Assembly: GCF_000015165.1 (NCBI RefSeq)
Contig: NC_009485.1
Location: 4,049,501 to 4,113,500 of the forward strand
Direction of reading: 5' to 3'
DNA length: 64,000 nucleotides
Source: Bradyrhizobium sp. BTAi1
GTDB lineage: Bacteria > Pseudomonadota > Alphaproteobacteria > Rhizobiales > Xanthobacteraceae
Shown here: piece after piece, positions 17,311-26,717 of the stretch
How positions within the stretch are numbered: position 1 is the stretch's first letter
Layout of the letters: each line of letters begins with the position of its first letter
Notes under the pieces: model-generated
The model's input: only the letters and a program-made list of their open reading frames with translations
What the model was told of the DNA's origin: nothing
The model's database searches: none
Program-made: the position numbers and the translations under genes

Positions 17311-19017
17311 TCACCGCAGCGAAAGGATGAACTCCGTGCCTTCGCCAGTTTCGCCCTGGTTGAGGCCCTGATCGGAGACGATCAACGAACTTCCGCTCGA
17401 CAAGGCCTCGCCCAGCCAGGCCAGGACGTCTGCTGGAATCGTGATGCGATCGAGCGCCTCGGCGGCGCTGCTGAGCTGAACGACCGGCTTTGCATCAGCC
17501 TGCTCGACAGATTTCTTGCCGCGGCGGACCACACCGTCATTGGCCGCGACGCTCCGCGTCGAACCGGGAAGCGAGACGACCGTCCAATGCATCGTCGCCG
17601 GATCGGCCTTGTCTGCGGTCGCGGTGAAGACATGGGTGCCAAGCGGCTTGTCGCCCGGCGCGATGCTGATCGGCGTGTTGAACACCGGCGCAAAGTTCTG
17701 CCGAACGTACAGCTTGGAGTCCTTGCGGCTGATGAAGATCGCCACCTGGCTGTTGCGCTTCAACTCGGGCTTCGGAGCGATGGGCTTGTCCGGGCCCGCA
17801 AGACGCGACTGATCCTTTTCGAGAGTCTTGGGATCAACAGGGCTTTCCGGCGCCGTCGCTGCCGTGCCCGGGCGAATGGCGGGCTGATCCGTGATCTTGG
17901 TATCCGCGGGCTTTGCCTCTGTCGGCTTCACATCGGTCGAGCCAGTGGCTTCGAGCGCGGGCGATGTCGCCGTCGCCTTCTCCGGTGGAGTGGCGTCCGC
18001 AGTGCTGCTGGGGAGGCTCGCCGGCGACCGCGTGGCATCCGTCGCGGTGGACGTCGCGTCGTCCTTTTGCGCAGCCTTGGCATTGGGCTCCACGAGGCTG
18101 GACTTCAGATCGGCGGCGCCGCCCACCACTTCCGCGGCGTCCGGGCGAGCAGCGTCCGGGCTTGGCGACGCATCGGAGGCCGTTGCGGCAAGACCATTCG
18201 CATTGCTGGCGTCGGCTGTCCGCAGAGGGCGCGACAGCGCCGTGGCTTCAGCCGAAGGAGTCGCCTCGGCGTGGCCGATGGTGGCCCGCAGATCCGTGGT
18301 CGCAACCGTAATCGGGGCTGCCAGAGCTGCGCCCTTGTCCGACTTGGTCGCTGCCGGAGTGGTGGCGTCGGGCTGGATCGACGCGCTCGGTTGCGGCGCC
18401 TTCAGCGCCGCGAGCAGGGGATGGGCGAAGCTGGCCGGGGCGACTTCGCCAGGGGTGACCAGAACGCGCGATCCCATTCGCGTCCACCCATAGATGCGCG
18501 TCGCGAAGCTCGCGGGCATGCGGATGCAGCCGTGCGATGCCGGATAGCCAGGCAGCACGCCGGCGTGGAGCGCCACGCCCGACCAGGTGATGCGCTGCAT
18601 GAACGGCATCGGTGCGCCGCTATAGATGTTCGAGCGATGAAATTTCTGCTTCTGGATGACACTGAACACGCCCATCGGCGTGGAATGCCCCTTCATGCCG
18701 GTCGAAACAGGCGCTTCGGCGAACAGGCCGTTCGCGTCGTAGACCTTGAGGCGCTGCTTGTCGATGGACACCGCCACGGTCACGGGCCCTTGCGGTTTGG
18801 CCGCTTCCTTCTCGAGCTTGACAGTTTTCTGAATCGGGCGCGCCTTCGGCTTGCGCGTCACGACATAGGGCTCGGCCGGATAGATGGTTTGCTGCGGATC
18901 ATTCCATTCGGAGTAGGGCGCAGCTCCAGCCTGTGACGTCGCTGCTACGATAAGCGGTACTGAAACGATTGCTGCACAATAAAACCGCCCCCTGGCGGCT
19001 GCACGAACGCAGAGCAT
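17311..19017 (-). CDS. L,D-transpeptidase (YkuD) with degenerate second YkuD-like domain
   Basis: A 568-residue exported protein. Residues ~79-190 form an active YkuD domain that makes 3-3 cross-links or attaches proteins to peptidoglycan: VSIDKQRLKVYDANG, KGHSTPMGVF, ALHAGVLPGYPASHGCIRM with catalytic Cys164. A low-complexity Ala/Thr/Ser/Pro stretch runs from ~195 to ~420. Residues ~425-500 look like a second YkuD start (VAIFISRKDSKLYVRQNF; TPISIAPGDKPLGTHVFTA). It lacks the His/Cys signature, so it should be non-catalytic. The end (AEALDRITIPADVLAWLGEA; SSLIVSDQGL) is conserved-looking but unnamed. The signal peptide is VSVPLIVAATSQAGAA. The ATG at 19017 follows GAGGAC. Confidence 0.88.
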   Translation of the reverse strand: MLCVRAAARGRFYCAAIVSVPLIVAATSQAGAAPYSEWNDPQQTIYPAEPYVVTRKPKARPIQKTVKLEKEAAKPQGPVTVAVSIDKQRLKVYDANGLFAEAPVSTGMKGHSTPMGVFSVIQKQKFHRSNIYSGAPMPFMQRITWSGVALHAGVLPGYPASHGCIRMPASFATRIYGWTRMGSRVLVTPGEVAPASFAHPLLAALKAPQPSASIQPDATTPAATKSDKGAALAAPITVATTDLRATIGHAEATPSAEATALSRPLRTADASNANGLAATASDASPSPDAARPDAAEVVGGAADLKSSLVEPNAKAAQKDDATSTATDATRSPASLPSSTADATPPEKATATSPALEATGSTDVKPTEAKPADTKITDQPAIRPGTAATAPESPVDPKTLEKDQSRLAGPDKPIAPKPELKRNSQVAIFISRKDSKLYVRQNFAPVFNTPISIAPGDKPLGTHVFTATADKADPATMHWTVVSLPGSTRSVAANDGVVRRGKKSVEQADAKPVVQLSSAAEALDRITIPADVLAWLGEALSSGSSLIVSDQGLNQGETGEGTEFILSLR

Positions 19018-19129
19018 TCCGGCAAGTCCTCAAGAACCATCTGGCCTTTAGTGTCGCAGACGGAGTCTGCGTTCACCAGCTTGGGGCTTCTGCCCTGCGT
19101 GTTTTCGTTCCGATCGTAGCAGAAAAGCC

Positions 19130-19160
19130 TCACATCCCGTTAAACGAGTATCGGATGTGA
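19130..19160. promoter_or_regulatory. Inverted repeat between L,D-transpeptidase and creA
   Basis: TCACATCC (19130-19137) and GGATGTGA (19153-19160) form a perfect 8-bp inverted repeat with a 15-base spacer in the divergent promoter region. A second small hairpin (GAATGCC...GGCATTT) follows. It may be an operator or a transcript hairpin; I cannot assign a factor. Confidence 0.3.
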
Positions 19161-19244
19161 CGGGACGGGAATGCCTTCCTTGCAGGCATTTGTGTCCCTA
19201 CATGGGCGGTATGCCGAGCCATCGGCGGTATAACGGAGACCGAC

Positions 19245-19796
19245 ATGTCGTTCAGAGCCACCAGCCAGTTTGACCTGTGGCTGAAAACCTTAGCTTTCCT
19301 GCTGCTTATCGGGCTGTCCTCGCCTGTGGTGTCAGCGTACGCCGCCGACGAGCCGGATCTGATCTTCCGTCGGTCGACTGTGTTCAAATTGCTCAGCCCG
19401 AATGACAAGCTTGCGACCTATGGCGTTGACGATCCTGAGGTCGAGGGCGTCGCCTGCCATTTCACCGTGCCCCAGAAGGGGGGATATGCCGGCTGGCTCG
19501 GTCTTGCGGAGGAGGTGTCCGACATTTCGCTCGCATGCCGGCAAATCGGGCCGATCCGCTTCAAGCGCAAGCTCGAACAGGCCGACGACATGTTTCGGCA
19601 GCGGAGGTCGCTGTTCTTCAAGAAGATGCAGATCGTGCGCGGCTGCGACGCCAAGCGCAACGTTCTCGTCTACATGGTCTATTCGGACAAATTGATCGAA
19701 GGCTCGCCGAAGAACTCGACCTCGTCGGTGCCGGTCATGCCCTGGGGCAAGGCGATTGATGGCGATGTGCAGAAATGCGGAGACTTCATTCAATAA
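19245..19796 (+). CDS. creA: CreA family periplasmic protein
   Basis: A 183-residue exported protein of the CreA family (function not defined). After the signal peptide (LAFLLLIGLSSPVVSAYA), the conserved core is IFRRSTVFKLLSPNDKLATYG, DDPEVEGVACHFTVPQKGG, SDISLACRQIGPI, MQIVRGCDAKRNVLVYMVYSD and SSVPVMPWG. The four cysteines match the family pattern and probably form disulfides. The ATG at 19245 follows GGAGA. It stands alone, divergent from the L,D-transpeptidase gene. Confidence 0.92.
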   Translation: MSFRATSQFDLWLKTLAFLLLIGLSSPVVSAYAADEPDLIFRRSTVFKLLSPNDKLATYGVDDPEVEGVACHFTVPQKGGYAGWLGLAEEVSDISLACRQIGPIRFKRKLEQADDMFRQRRSLFFKKMQIVRGCDAKRNVLVYMVYSDKLIEGSPKNSTSSVPVMPWGKAIDGDVQKCGDFIQ

Positions 19797-20124
19797 GGAT
19801 GAACGATCGGAAGAGGCGGACTGTCCATGGGCTTGCCGCGCCGCTTGCGCGGCTGGCTCCTGGCAGACAGGGGGAACGAATCGGAGTTGCGTTGAGCTGT
19901 TGCGCTGAGATGACGTGAGGAACGCCTCCTTTTGCTTGAAGGAAATGCGCCATTCTTTCGGTAGTTGTGTTTGATGTCGTCCCGGAAGGCGCACGAAACA
20001 ATTGGCCGCGCGACGAAACCATTTTCCCCTTGTGGCGCAAACGGACTGAAACCTGGCGACCTTATCAAGCACGGTCAGGCGACGAAGCCACTCCGAACTT
20101 CCTTCCAGCCATGCCGTGGATGCG
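19797..20124. other. Intergenic region, no supported gene
   Basis: About 330 bases after creA. It has a small GC-rich hairpin near 19834 (CCGCGCCGCTTGCGCGG) that could end the creA transcript. No coding sequence is supported. Confidence 0.4.
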
Positions 20125-20514
20125 ATGACGAGACCTCGAGACCAGCGATGGGCGACGCTTCGTCAGAGTCTCGCGACCGTTGCCGTTCTTGTCGGCCTCG
20201 GCGCGTCCGCCGCCGATGCTCGGCCCACGGCCCCATTGCCCGATCTGCGCAGCGACTTCGTTCGCCAATGTGCGCCGCACATGGTCGGACGATGGGCGCA
20301 TCCTGAAGCCGTGTGCTCGTGCCTGCATGACCATGCGGTCGTCATGGTCGAGGATGCCGACCTTCGCGAGGCGCTGCTGCGCGGAATCAGCGAGAACGGT
20401 GTCCCGACGATCGAGACGCAATGGGTGCCGCCAAGCAAGCTGGCGGAGATCGGCCCAACCTTTTCCAAGATCGCCAAGCCGACATTGCAGTGCATGTTCG
20501 CTCCCGCCGATTGA
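20125..20514 (+). CDS. Small exported protein of unknown function
   Basis: A 129-residue protein with a signal-like N-terminus (LRQSLATVAVLVGLGASAADA). The mature part contains four cysteines in a compact region (FVRQCAPHMVG, AVCSCLHDHAVVMV, and LQCMF near the end), suggesting a small disulfide-bonded periplasmic protein. I do not recognise a family. The ATG at 20125 is used; a GTG at 20116 is also in frame and neither has a strong ribosome site. No operon partner. Confidence 0.6.
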   Translation: MTRPRDQRWATLRQSLATVAVLVGLGASAADARPTAPLPDLRSDFVRQCAPHMVGRWAHPEAVCSCLHDHAVVMVEDADLREALLRGISENGVPTIETQWVPPSKLAEIGPTFSKIAKPTLQCMFAPAD

Positions 20515-20767
20515 TGCGGGGAAGCTGAACCTCGCGCGGCGCGGCTTGGTTCGAGAGCGCATTCCGACCAACTCTTTAGCGAGGGCTGCTGCCTGATCCG
20601 GACATGCTGCGGAAGCGCCGCGGTGTCCGGCTGCACCGGTTGCGGCATTTCGGAGCAGGGCGTCGCCGTTCGCAGCGCTGTGGACGCTGCAGGAACTGCC
20701 GAGCGCAATGTTGCTGGATCATGGCGGTCGGCTTGGGCTGCATCGGATCGGCTGACGATGTTCATGT

Positions 20768-22489
20768 TTAGGCAGCGGTGGCGGCCGCACGATCGTGGGC
20801 GACGACGACGCGCTGACCGCGCATCCGGGCGATCACCTCGTCGCGCTCCCCGAAGGCCAGCGACTTGCCGAACGACATCACCATGATGCGATCGACATGC
20901 GCGAGAAGCTGCGGGCGATGCGTGACGACGATGACGGTCCGGCCGGCGGCCTTTGCCTGGGCCATAGCATGGGCCAGCGCCCGCTCGCCGTCCTCGTCGA
21001 GGTTGGAGTTCGGCTCGTCCAGGATCAGCAGGCGTGGATCGCCATACAGGGCGCGGGCCAGACCGACACGCTGGCGCATGCCGCCTGAGAGCGCGACGCC
21101 ACCCTCGCCGATGGGCGTGTCATAGCCATTGGGCAGACGCAGGATCACCTCATGCGCGCCAGCAGCCTTGGCCGCCGCGACCACAGCGGCTTCGTCGACC
21201 TTGGCCAGCCGCGCGATGTTGTCCGCGACCGTGCCCGAGAACAGCTCGATGTCCTGCGGCAGATAGCCGATATGCTTGCCGAGCCGATTCTGATCCCACT
21301 GGCTGTAGGCTGCGCCATCGATGCGGATCACACCTTCGCGCAGCGGCCAGACGCCAGCCATCGCACGCGCCATGCTGGACTTGCCGCTGGCGGAGGCGCC
21401 GACAATCGCGAGGCTCTCGCCGGCCTTGAGCGAGAAGCTGACCCCCTTGACCGACGGGCGGCCTGCCGCCGGCGGCCAGACCACGGCATTTTCGACGTCG
21501 ATATCGCCGCGCGGCGCAGGGAGCGCGGTCGGCGCAGCGGTGACCGGAAGCGCCTGGAACAGCTCTTCGAGTCGGCGATAGGCGGAGCGGAAGGCGATGA
21601 TCCGCTTCCACTGGCCGACGACCTGTTCAACCGGCGCCAGCGCGCGGCCCATGATGATCGATGTCGCCATCATGGCGCCGGGAGAGATCTGCTGCTCGAT
21701 CGCGAGCCAGGCGCCGATGCAGAGCAGCGACGTCTGCACGGCCATGCGGGCGAATTTGGTGATCGAGTGCATCGCGGCGCCGCGCTCGACCAGCGTGCTG
21801 TGGGCATCGACCATGGCCGACTGCCGGCAGCTCCAGCGATCCATGACGATGTCGCCCATGCCGAGGCCGCGCACGACCTCGCCATTGCGCAGTGCCGCTG
21901 CCACGAAGCGCGAGGCCTCGTTGGCCAGCGCGTTGGTGCGCTCAACGCTGGAGCGCGTGTAAAACTCGGTCAACAGCGCCAGCGAGAACAAGACGACCGC
22001 TCCCAACAGCGAGAGAATGCCGAGATAGGCGTGCTGCAGGAAACACAGCGCCACGAACACCGGTGTCCAGGGCAGGTCGCAGGCGATAGCCGCGGTGCCG
22101 CTCGAGATGCAGTCGCGGATGGTCTCGGCGTCGCGGATGATCTGCTGTCCAAAGCGATGCCGCGGTGACAGCTCAGCCTTCATCATCGTTTCGAACAGAG
22201 GGTGGCGCAGGGTGCCTTCGAACTGGACGCCGGCGCGCGCCAGCACCCCGGAGCGGGCAAATTCGAGGATGCCGTACAACACCAGGAAAACGCCGACGAT
22301 CAGGGTCAGCATCACCAGCGTGCCAAGATTGCGGCTGGTGAGCACGCGGTCATACACCTGCATCGAATAGAGCGGCGAAGCCAGCATGCTCGCATTGATG
22401 AAGAGGCTGAGAACGAAGGTCGCGGTGAGCGCGGGAAAGCAGGCCCGCAGTGCGGTTCCGAGCGGGCTGCGGGCGGTGGTCGTCGTCAT
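20768..22489 (-). CDS. Type I secretion ABC transporter permease/ATPase (PrtD/HlyB family)
   Basis: A 573-residue inner-membrane exporter of the PrtD type, without the C39 peptidase domain. It has six predicted helices in the first ~300 residues, beginning LRACFPALTATFVLSLFINASML. The ATPase domain has Walker A VGASASGKSSMA, signature LSGGMRQRVGLARAL, Walker B RLLILDEPNSNLD and the H-loop VVTHRPQL. It powers export of a C-terminal-signal substrate (protease, RTX protein or lipase type) together with an HlyD adaptor and an outer-membrane TolC. The adaptor gene lies upstream on the same strand, 239 bases away; no TolC or substrate gene is in the window. AAGGGA precedes the ATG. Confidence 0.92.
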   Translation of the reverse strand: MTTTTARSPLGTALRACFPALTATFVLSLFINASMLASPLYSMQVYDRVLTSRNLGTLVMLTLIVGVFLVLYGILEFARSGVLARAGVQFEGTLRHPLFETMMKAELSPRHRFGQQIIRDAETIRDCISSGTAAIACDLPWTPVFVALCFLQHAYLGILSLLGAVVLFSLALLTEFYTRSSVERTNALANEASRFVAAALRNGEVVRGLGMGDIVMDRWSCRQSAMVDAHSTLVERGAAMHSITKFARMAVQTSLLCIGAWLAIEQQISPGAMMATSIIMGRALAPVEQVVGQWKRIIAFRSAYRRLEELFQALPVTAAPTALPAPRGDIDVENAVVWPPAAGRPSVKGVSFSLKAGESLAIVGASASGKSSMARAMAGVWPLREGVIRIDGAAYSQWDQNRLGKHIGYLPQDIELFSGTVADNIARLAKVDEAAVVAAAKAAGAHEVILRLPNGYDTPIGEGGVALSGGMRQRVGLARALYGDPRLLILDEPNSNLDEDGERALAHAMAQAKAAGRTVIVVTHRPQLLAHVDRIMVMSFGKSLAFGERDEVIARMRGQRVVVAHDRAAATAA

Positions 22490-22728
22490 GACTGGTCCCT
22501 TTGCGATTGGCAGGAGGAGCTTCGTCCAAGCGGAGCTCTGCCACCGTGACCGACCTCACACAGGCGCGACCCGCGTCCTTCGTTCAAAGCCGAACCGTCA
22601 CCTTCGCCTTCGCTGTCACCGTGCTGCAGTCTGCCATCGGGCGGCGCGCTCACCGAAGTTTCTAGGTCCGCATGGTCTGCGTCCCACGCGGGCGCCGATG
22701 CGCCCGCTCTCAGTCTGTGTCCGGCACC

Positions 22729-24072
22729 TCATTTCTCCCGGAAGGTCTTGGCCAGGGTGTTGAGCAGGGGGCCGACGAGATATTCGAGCACGGTGCGTTC
22801 ACCCGTGGAGATGATCACGTCGGCCTGCATGCCCGGCATGATCTTGCTGGCGATCTCCGGCGGAAGGGTCGAATAGTCGATCACGACCCGTGCGGAGTAA
22901 TAGCTCTGCTTGGTCGCCTCGTCGGATATTGCGTCAGCCGAAACGCTCTGGACCTTGCCGAAGATCGTCGGCGTCGTGCGTGAGGAGAAGTTCGGGAAGC
23001 GGACTTCAGCCTTCTGTCCGACCGCGACGCTCTCGATATCGCGCGGCGAGACATGCGCCATCACGTCGACGCCTTCGCCGATCGGCACGATCTCTGCCAG
23101 CGTATCGCCCGGCTTCACCACGGCGCCAACCGTGTGAACCTTCATGTTCATGACGATACCGTCGCGCTCGGCGCGGATGTCGACACGGCGCAGCACGTCC
23201 TCGGCAATGACGAGCTTCTCGCGCAGATCCGACAATTTGGCTCGGGTGCCGTCGAGCTGCTGGCCGACCTCCGTCTGGTATTTCTGCAGCGCCTGATCGA
23301 TCTGCAGGCGCGTTTGCGCCGCCGTCTGCGTCAGCCGTGCCACGTCGGCCTGGGCCTGGCCGAGATCACCCTCGACACGGGCGCGGTCGCGCTCCAGCTC
23401 CAGGAACTTGTTGCGGGGATAATAGCCCTGCGCGACGGCAGGCCTGACATTGTTCATCTGCGTATCGAAGCTCGCCAGTTGCGCCCCCAGCGCGGCGCGC
23501 TGCCTGTCGCGGCCGGCGAGCTCCTGCTGCTGCTGGACGATCTGCGAGTTCAGGATGTTGATCTGGCTGATCAGGCCATTGCGGCGCTCGATGAACAGCC
23601 GCTGCTGATCGGCGATGGCGAGCGCTGCTTCCGGAACGTTTTGCCGATTGAGCAGACTGTCCGGGAAGGTGATCATCCGTGCATTGCCGCGCTCGGCGAG
23701 CAGGCGCGCTTCCTCGGCGAGTGCGGCGTCCATCTGCTTGCGCAGGAGATCGGTGTTGGCCTGCGCCTCGGTCGGCTGCAGCCGGAACAGCAGGTCGCCG
23801 CGGCGCACCTCGCGGGTTTCTTTGGCCAGGATCTCCCTGACGATGCCACCTTCGCGGTGCTGGACCACCTTGTGATCGCCGGAGACGGACACCGTGCCCG
23901 GCGCAATTGCCGCGCGGTCGAGCGGCGCATAGGCCGACCACACACCAAATCCGCCAAATACGAGCGCGATCGAGATGTAGCCGAGCAGGGCGTAACGGCC
24001 AAAATCGGCTTTGACCGGCTGCGGCCGGCCGGGCAGTTCAAAGCTGTTGTCCTGCACCAGTGCCATCGACAT
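22729..24072 (-). CDS. HlyD/PrtE family type I secretion membrane fusion protein
   Basis: A 447-residue periplasmic adaptor of type I secretion. One transmembrane helix near the N-terminus (YALLGYISIALVFGGFGVWSAYAPLD) is followed by the biotinyl-lipoyl half-motif GTVSVSGDHKVVQHREGGIVREIL. A long coiled-coil hairpin comes next (around LLRKQMDAALAEEARLLAERG and the mirrored RLQIDQALQKYQTEVGQQLD), then the second lipoyl half (DGIVMNMKVHTVGAVVKPGD) and a beta-barrel with SPRDIESVAVGQKAEVRFP. It joins the ABC exporter to an outer-membrane channel. The ATG at 24072 has GGGGGAC before it. It is first in the two-gene minus-strand unit. Confidence 0.92.
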   Translation of the reverse strand: MSMALVQDNSFELPGRPQPVKADFGRYALLGYISIALVFGGFGVWSAYAPLDRAAIAPGTVSVSGDHKVVQHREGGIVREILAKETREVRRGDLLFRLQPTEAQANTDLLRKQMDAALAEEARLLAERGNARMITFPDSLLNRQNVPEAALAIADQQRLFIERRNGLISQINILNSQIVQQQQELAGRDRQRAALGAQLASFDTQMNNVRPAVAQGYYPRNKFLELERDRARVEGDLGQAQADVARLTQTAAQTRLQIDQALQKYQTEVGQQLDGTRAKLSDLREKLVIAEDVLRRVDIRAERDGIVMNMKVHTVGAVVKPGDTLAEIVPIGEGVDVMAHVSPRDIESVAVGQKAEVRFPNFSSRTTPTIFGKVQSVSADAISDEATKQSYYSARVVIDYSTLPPEIASKIMPGMQADVIISTGERTVLEYLVGPLLNTLAKTFREK

Positions 24073-24181
24073 GAGTGTCCCCCGTGGTCTTCACCGGAGG
24101 GCAGCATCTACGGTCGGCGGTTCGGGAACTGTGCGGCATGTCACACCGTACGGCAGACATCACCAGGTCGCCTCCACCCCG

Positions 24182-24445
24182 CTACTTCTTCGGCCCGAAG
24201 CGGGGAACGCATGTGACGGTCCGGACGATGCCGTTCTCGCTCATGGTGGCTCCGACGACCTGCTTCACCTGGCCGGCAGGGCAGGTGCCATCGTCGACCA
24301 GCACGCGCTGGCCCAGCCTGAGATCGGTGATGTCCTGCTCGCTCCCGACATATTGTGCGTGCGCTGGTGCGAGCAGAAGAAGCATCAGCCCGAATGCGCC
24401 GAGGGACCGCGATGCCGTGAGCGAGGGACGGAGAGGACGCATCAT
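24182..24445 (-). CDS. Small exported protein of unknown function
   Basis: An 87-residue product starting at the ATG at 24445. It has a signal peptide (SLGAFGLMLLLLAPAHAQ) and a short mature domain with two cysteines (DDGTCPAGQVKQV; IVRTVTCVPRFGPKK), which probably form one disulfide. The start overlaps the stop of the preceding 50-residue membrane protein gene by four bases (ATGA), so the two are translationally coupled. I do not recognise the family. The T1SS adaptor gene follows 109 bases downstream on the same strand. Confidence 0.65.
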   Translation of the reverse strand: MMRPLRPSLTASRSLGAFGLMLLLLAPAHAQYVGSEQDITDLRLGQRVLVDDGTCPAGQVKQVVGATMSENGIVRTVTCVPRFGPKK

Positions 24446-24594
24446 TTGCCTTCGATCTTCAGGCCGTTCGGTCCAAGATTGATCTGGACGCCGTTCGGCT
24501 GCCTTTTGGCTTGGTAGAAGTTGTAACCGAGCACGATCACCGCCGCGGTGAGAATGCCGAGCAGAAAATACAGGATGTTGCGGTGATCCGACAT
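24442..24594 (-). CDS. Small single-helix membrane protein (50 aa)
   Basis: It starts at the ATG at 24594 (MSDHRNILYFLLGILTAAV). A single transmembrane helix is followed by a short tail YQAKRQPNGVQINLGPNGLKIEGK, which should lie in the periplasm or cytoplasm. Its stop overlaps the next gene's ATG by four bases. Similar short proteins with an 'INLGPNGLxIE' end occur in rhizobia as I recall; there is no known function. The longer upstream open frame is not coding-like, and I chose the start next to the helix. Confidence 0.6.
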   Translation of the reverse strand: MSDHRNILYFLLGILTAAVIVLGYNFYQAKRQPNGVQINLGPNGLKIEGK

Positions 24595-24742
24595 GGCAAA
24601 ATTCCAAAGTATGTCATTGCGGTCGTTCGTATGCGTCAATGTACGAGGAGGCTTGCGATTCTGAAAGCAACGGCATTTCCACTGCAACTCCGCATCGGAT
24701 TGTGATTTGCTGCTGTGGTCAGTCATCGGAACCTGAACACGC

Positions 24743-26023
24743 ATGCTCACGCCCGACATCACGCAACGAATCGTCGACGCCGTCGACGACGCTTTCGACC
24801 ATCAGCTCGCGACCACGAGCGATTTCGTCGCCATTCCCTCCACTCGCGGCGCCGAAGGGCCCTGCCAGGACATGTTCGGCGATCTCCTGCGCATGCGCGG
24901 CTACGAGGTCGACGATTGGCACATCGAGCTCGATGCGCTCAAGGACATGCGCGGTTACGGTCCGATCGAGCATGACTTCTCGAAGGCGCGCAGCGTGGTC
25001 GGAACGTATCGGCCGGCGACCACGGCGGGCCGCTCGCTCATCCTGCAGGGCCATTGCGACGTGGTGCCGGCGGGGCCGCTCGAGATGTGGGAGACGCCGC
25101 CGTTCTCGCCGGTCATCCGCGACGGGCGGATGTATGGCCGCGGCGCCTGCGACATGAAGTCCGGCACGATCGGTGCGTTGTATGCGCTGGATGCCATCAA
25201 GGCTGCGGGGTTCAAGCCGACGGCCCGCATTCACGTCCAGTCCGTCATCGAGGAGGAGAGCACCGGCGTCGGCGCGCTGTCCACTCTGCAGCGCGGCTAT
25301 CGCGCCGATGCCTGCTTCATACCCGAGCCGACCAGCGAAAAGATGGTGCGTTCGCAGGTCGGCGTGATCTGGTTCCGTTTGAAGGTGCGCGGCTTTCCCG
25401 CCCATGTGTTCGAGGCCGGGATCGGCGCCAATGCGATCCAGGCGAGCTATCATCTGATCCACGCGCTGGAGAAGCTCGAGGCCGAGTGGAACGAGCGGGC
25501 CAAGAGCGATCGTCATTTCAAGACGCTCAATCATCCCATCAACTTCAATCCCGGGATCATCAGGGGCGGCGATTGGGCGTCGAGCGTGCCGGCGTGGTGC
25601 GATGTGGATTGTCGGATCGCGGTGCTCCCGGGCTGGTCGATCAAGGACTGTCAGAACGAGATCCTCGCTTGCGTCGCGGCTGCCTCGCGCGATCACCGTT
25701 TCCTGTCCAACAACCCGCCGGTCGTGGAATGGTCGGGCTTCCTGTCCGAAGGCTACGAACTCACGGATTCGGCCGAGCCGGAGGCGGCGTTCGGACGGGC
25801 TTTCAACGCGGTCTATGGCGGGGAGGTCCAGGATCTCGTCTTCACCGCGCTCACCGACACCCGCTTTTACGGGCTGAACTACAACATCCCGAGTCTGTGT
25901 TTCGGCGCCGCTGGCGCTGCGATGCATGGCTTCAACGAATATGTCGATCTTGCTTCGCTGCGCCAGGCGACCAAGACCATGGCATTGTTCGTCGCCGACT
26001 GGTGCGGAGTGGAGCCGAGCTGA
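24743..26023 (+). CDS. M20 family metallopeptidase / ArgE-DapE-type deacylase
   Basis: A 426-residue zinc hydrolase of the M20 family. Metal-binding elements are visible: GHCDVVPAG (His104, Asp106), YGRGACDMKSG (Asp137, bridging), VIEEEST (Glu170/171) and a late histidine in GAAMHGFNEYVD. The dimerisation lid has RGFPAHVFEAGIGANAI. Such enzymes remove acyl groups from amino acids or cleave small peptides in the cytoplasm; the substrate cannot be named. The gene is divergent from the small membrane-protein genes and followed by a thioesterase gene, 136 bases away. Length matches the ArgE/DapE class with an N-terminal extension. Confidence 0.88.
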   Translation: MLTPDITQRIVDAVDDAFDHQLATTSDFVAIPSTRGAEGPCQDMFGDLLRMRGYEVDDWHIELDALKDMRGYGPIEHDFSKARSVVGTYRPATTAGRSLILQGHCDVVPAGPLEMWETPPFSPVIRDGRMYGRGACDMKSGTIGALYALDAIKAAGFKPTARIHVQSVIEEESTGVGALSTLQRGYRADACFIPEPTSEKMVRSQVGVIWFRLKVRGFPAHVFEAGIGANAIQASYHLIHALEKLEAEWNERAKSDRHFKTLNHPINFNPGIIRGGDWASSVPAWCDVDCRIAVLPGWSIKDCQNEILACVAAASRDHRFLSNNPPVVEWSGFLSEGYELTDSAEPEAAFGRAFNAVYGGEVQDLVFTALTDTRFYGLNYNIPSLCFGAAGAAMHGFNEYVDLASLRQATKTMALFVADWCGVEPS

Positions 26024-26159
26024 ACTGAGCGGGATCACGACGACGCGCAATGACCTCGCAGGTCATTGCGCGCGAGTCACTGCATGGCGCATTCACTTGG
26101 TGCATTCGTCGGCGGCTCTGACGGAGGCAGACCCGTGGTCCGATCAGGAGGAGAACGGC

Positions 26160-26561
26160 ATGACACCGCTGGACAAGATCAATGCGCTGAAGATGCCGTT
26201 CGCGGAACTGAAGGGTGTCACGTTCACCGAAGCCGGCGCGGATCGGGTGGTGGCGACGATGCGGGTCAGGGCCGATCTGTGTACGTTGCATCATACCGTT
26301 CACGGCGGCGCCGTCATGGCGCTGGCCGATTCGGTGGGGGCAGCCGCCACTGTCATCAACCTTCCCGACGGTGCCAAAGGCACCACGACGATCGAGAGCA
26401 AAACCAATTTCATCGGCGGCGCCAAGGAGGGGACGGTCATCACGGCGATTGCGACCCCGGTGCATCGCGGGCGCCGCACCCAGGTATGGCAAACCCGGAT
26501 CGAGACCGCCGAAGGCCGGCTGGTGGCGGTCGTCACCCAGACCCAGCTCGTGCTCGATTGA
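26160..26561 (+). CDS. PaaI-family hotdog thioesterase
   Basis: A 133-residue hotdog-fold acyl-CoA thioesterase. The core motif CTLHHTVHGGAVMALADSVG carries the HGG loop and the catalytic aspartate-type residue. It continues with TTTIESKTNFIGGAKEGTV and TQVWQTRIETAEGRLVAVVTQTQ, standard for PaaI/YbgC-like enzymes. It hydrolyses aryl- or acyl-CoA esters; the substrate is unknown. The ATG at 26160 is preceded by GGAGGAGA, which decides the start. Confidence 0.9.
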   Translation: MTPLDKINALKMPFAELKGVTFTEAGADRVVATMRVRADLCTLHHTVHGGAVMALADSVGAAATVINLPDGAKGTTTIESKTNFIGGAKEGTVITAIATPVHRGRRTQVWQTRIETAEGRLVAVVTQTQLVLD

Positions 26562-26717
26562 TTCGTACACAAACGAGTTGTTAACTCACGCGGTGCGCGC
26601 ATGGCCGCATGTTCCCTCCGTAGAGCACGGGGCTTGCAATGAATGTTGCGATGCACAATATAGCCGCTGTCTAGGGAAGACGCTTGTGCACGAGGGCTTC
26701 GAAGAGGAGTCTTGGCA

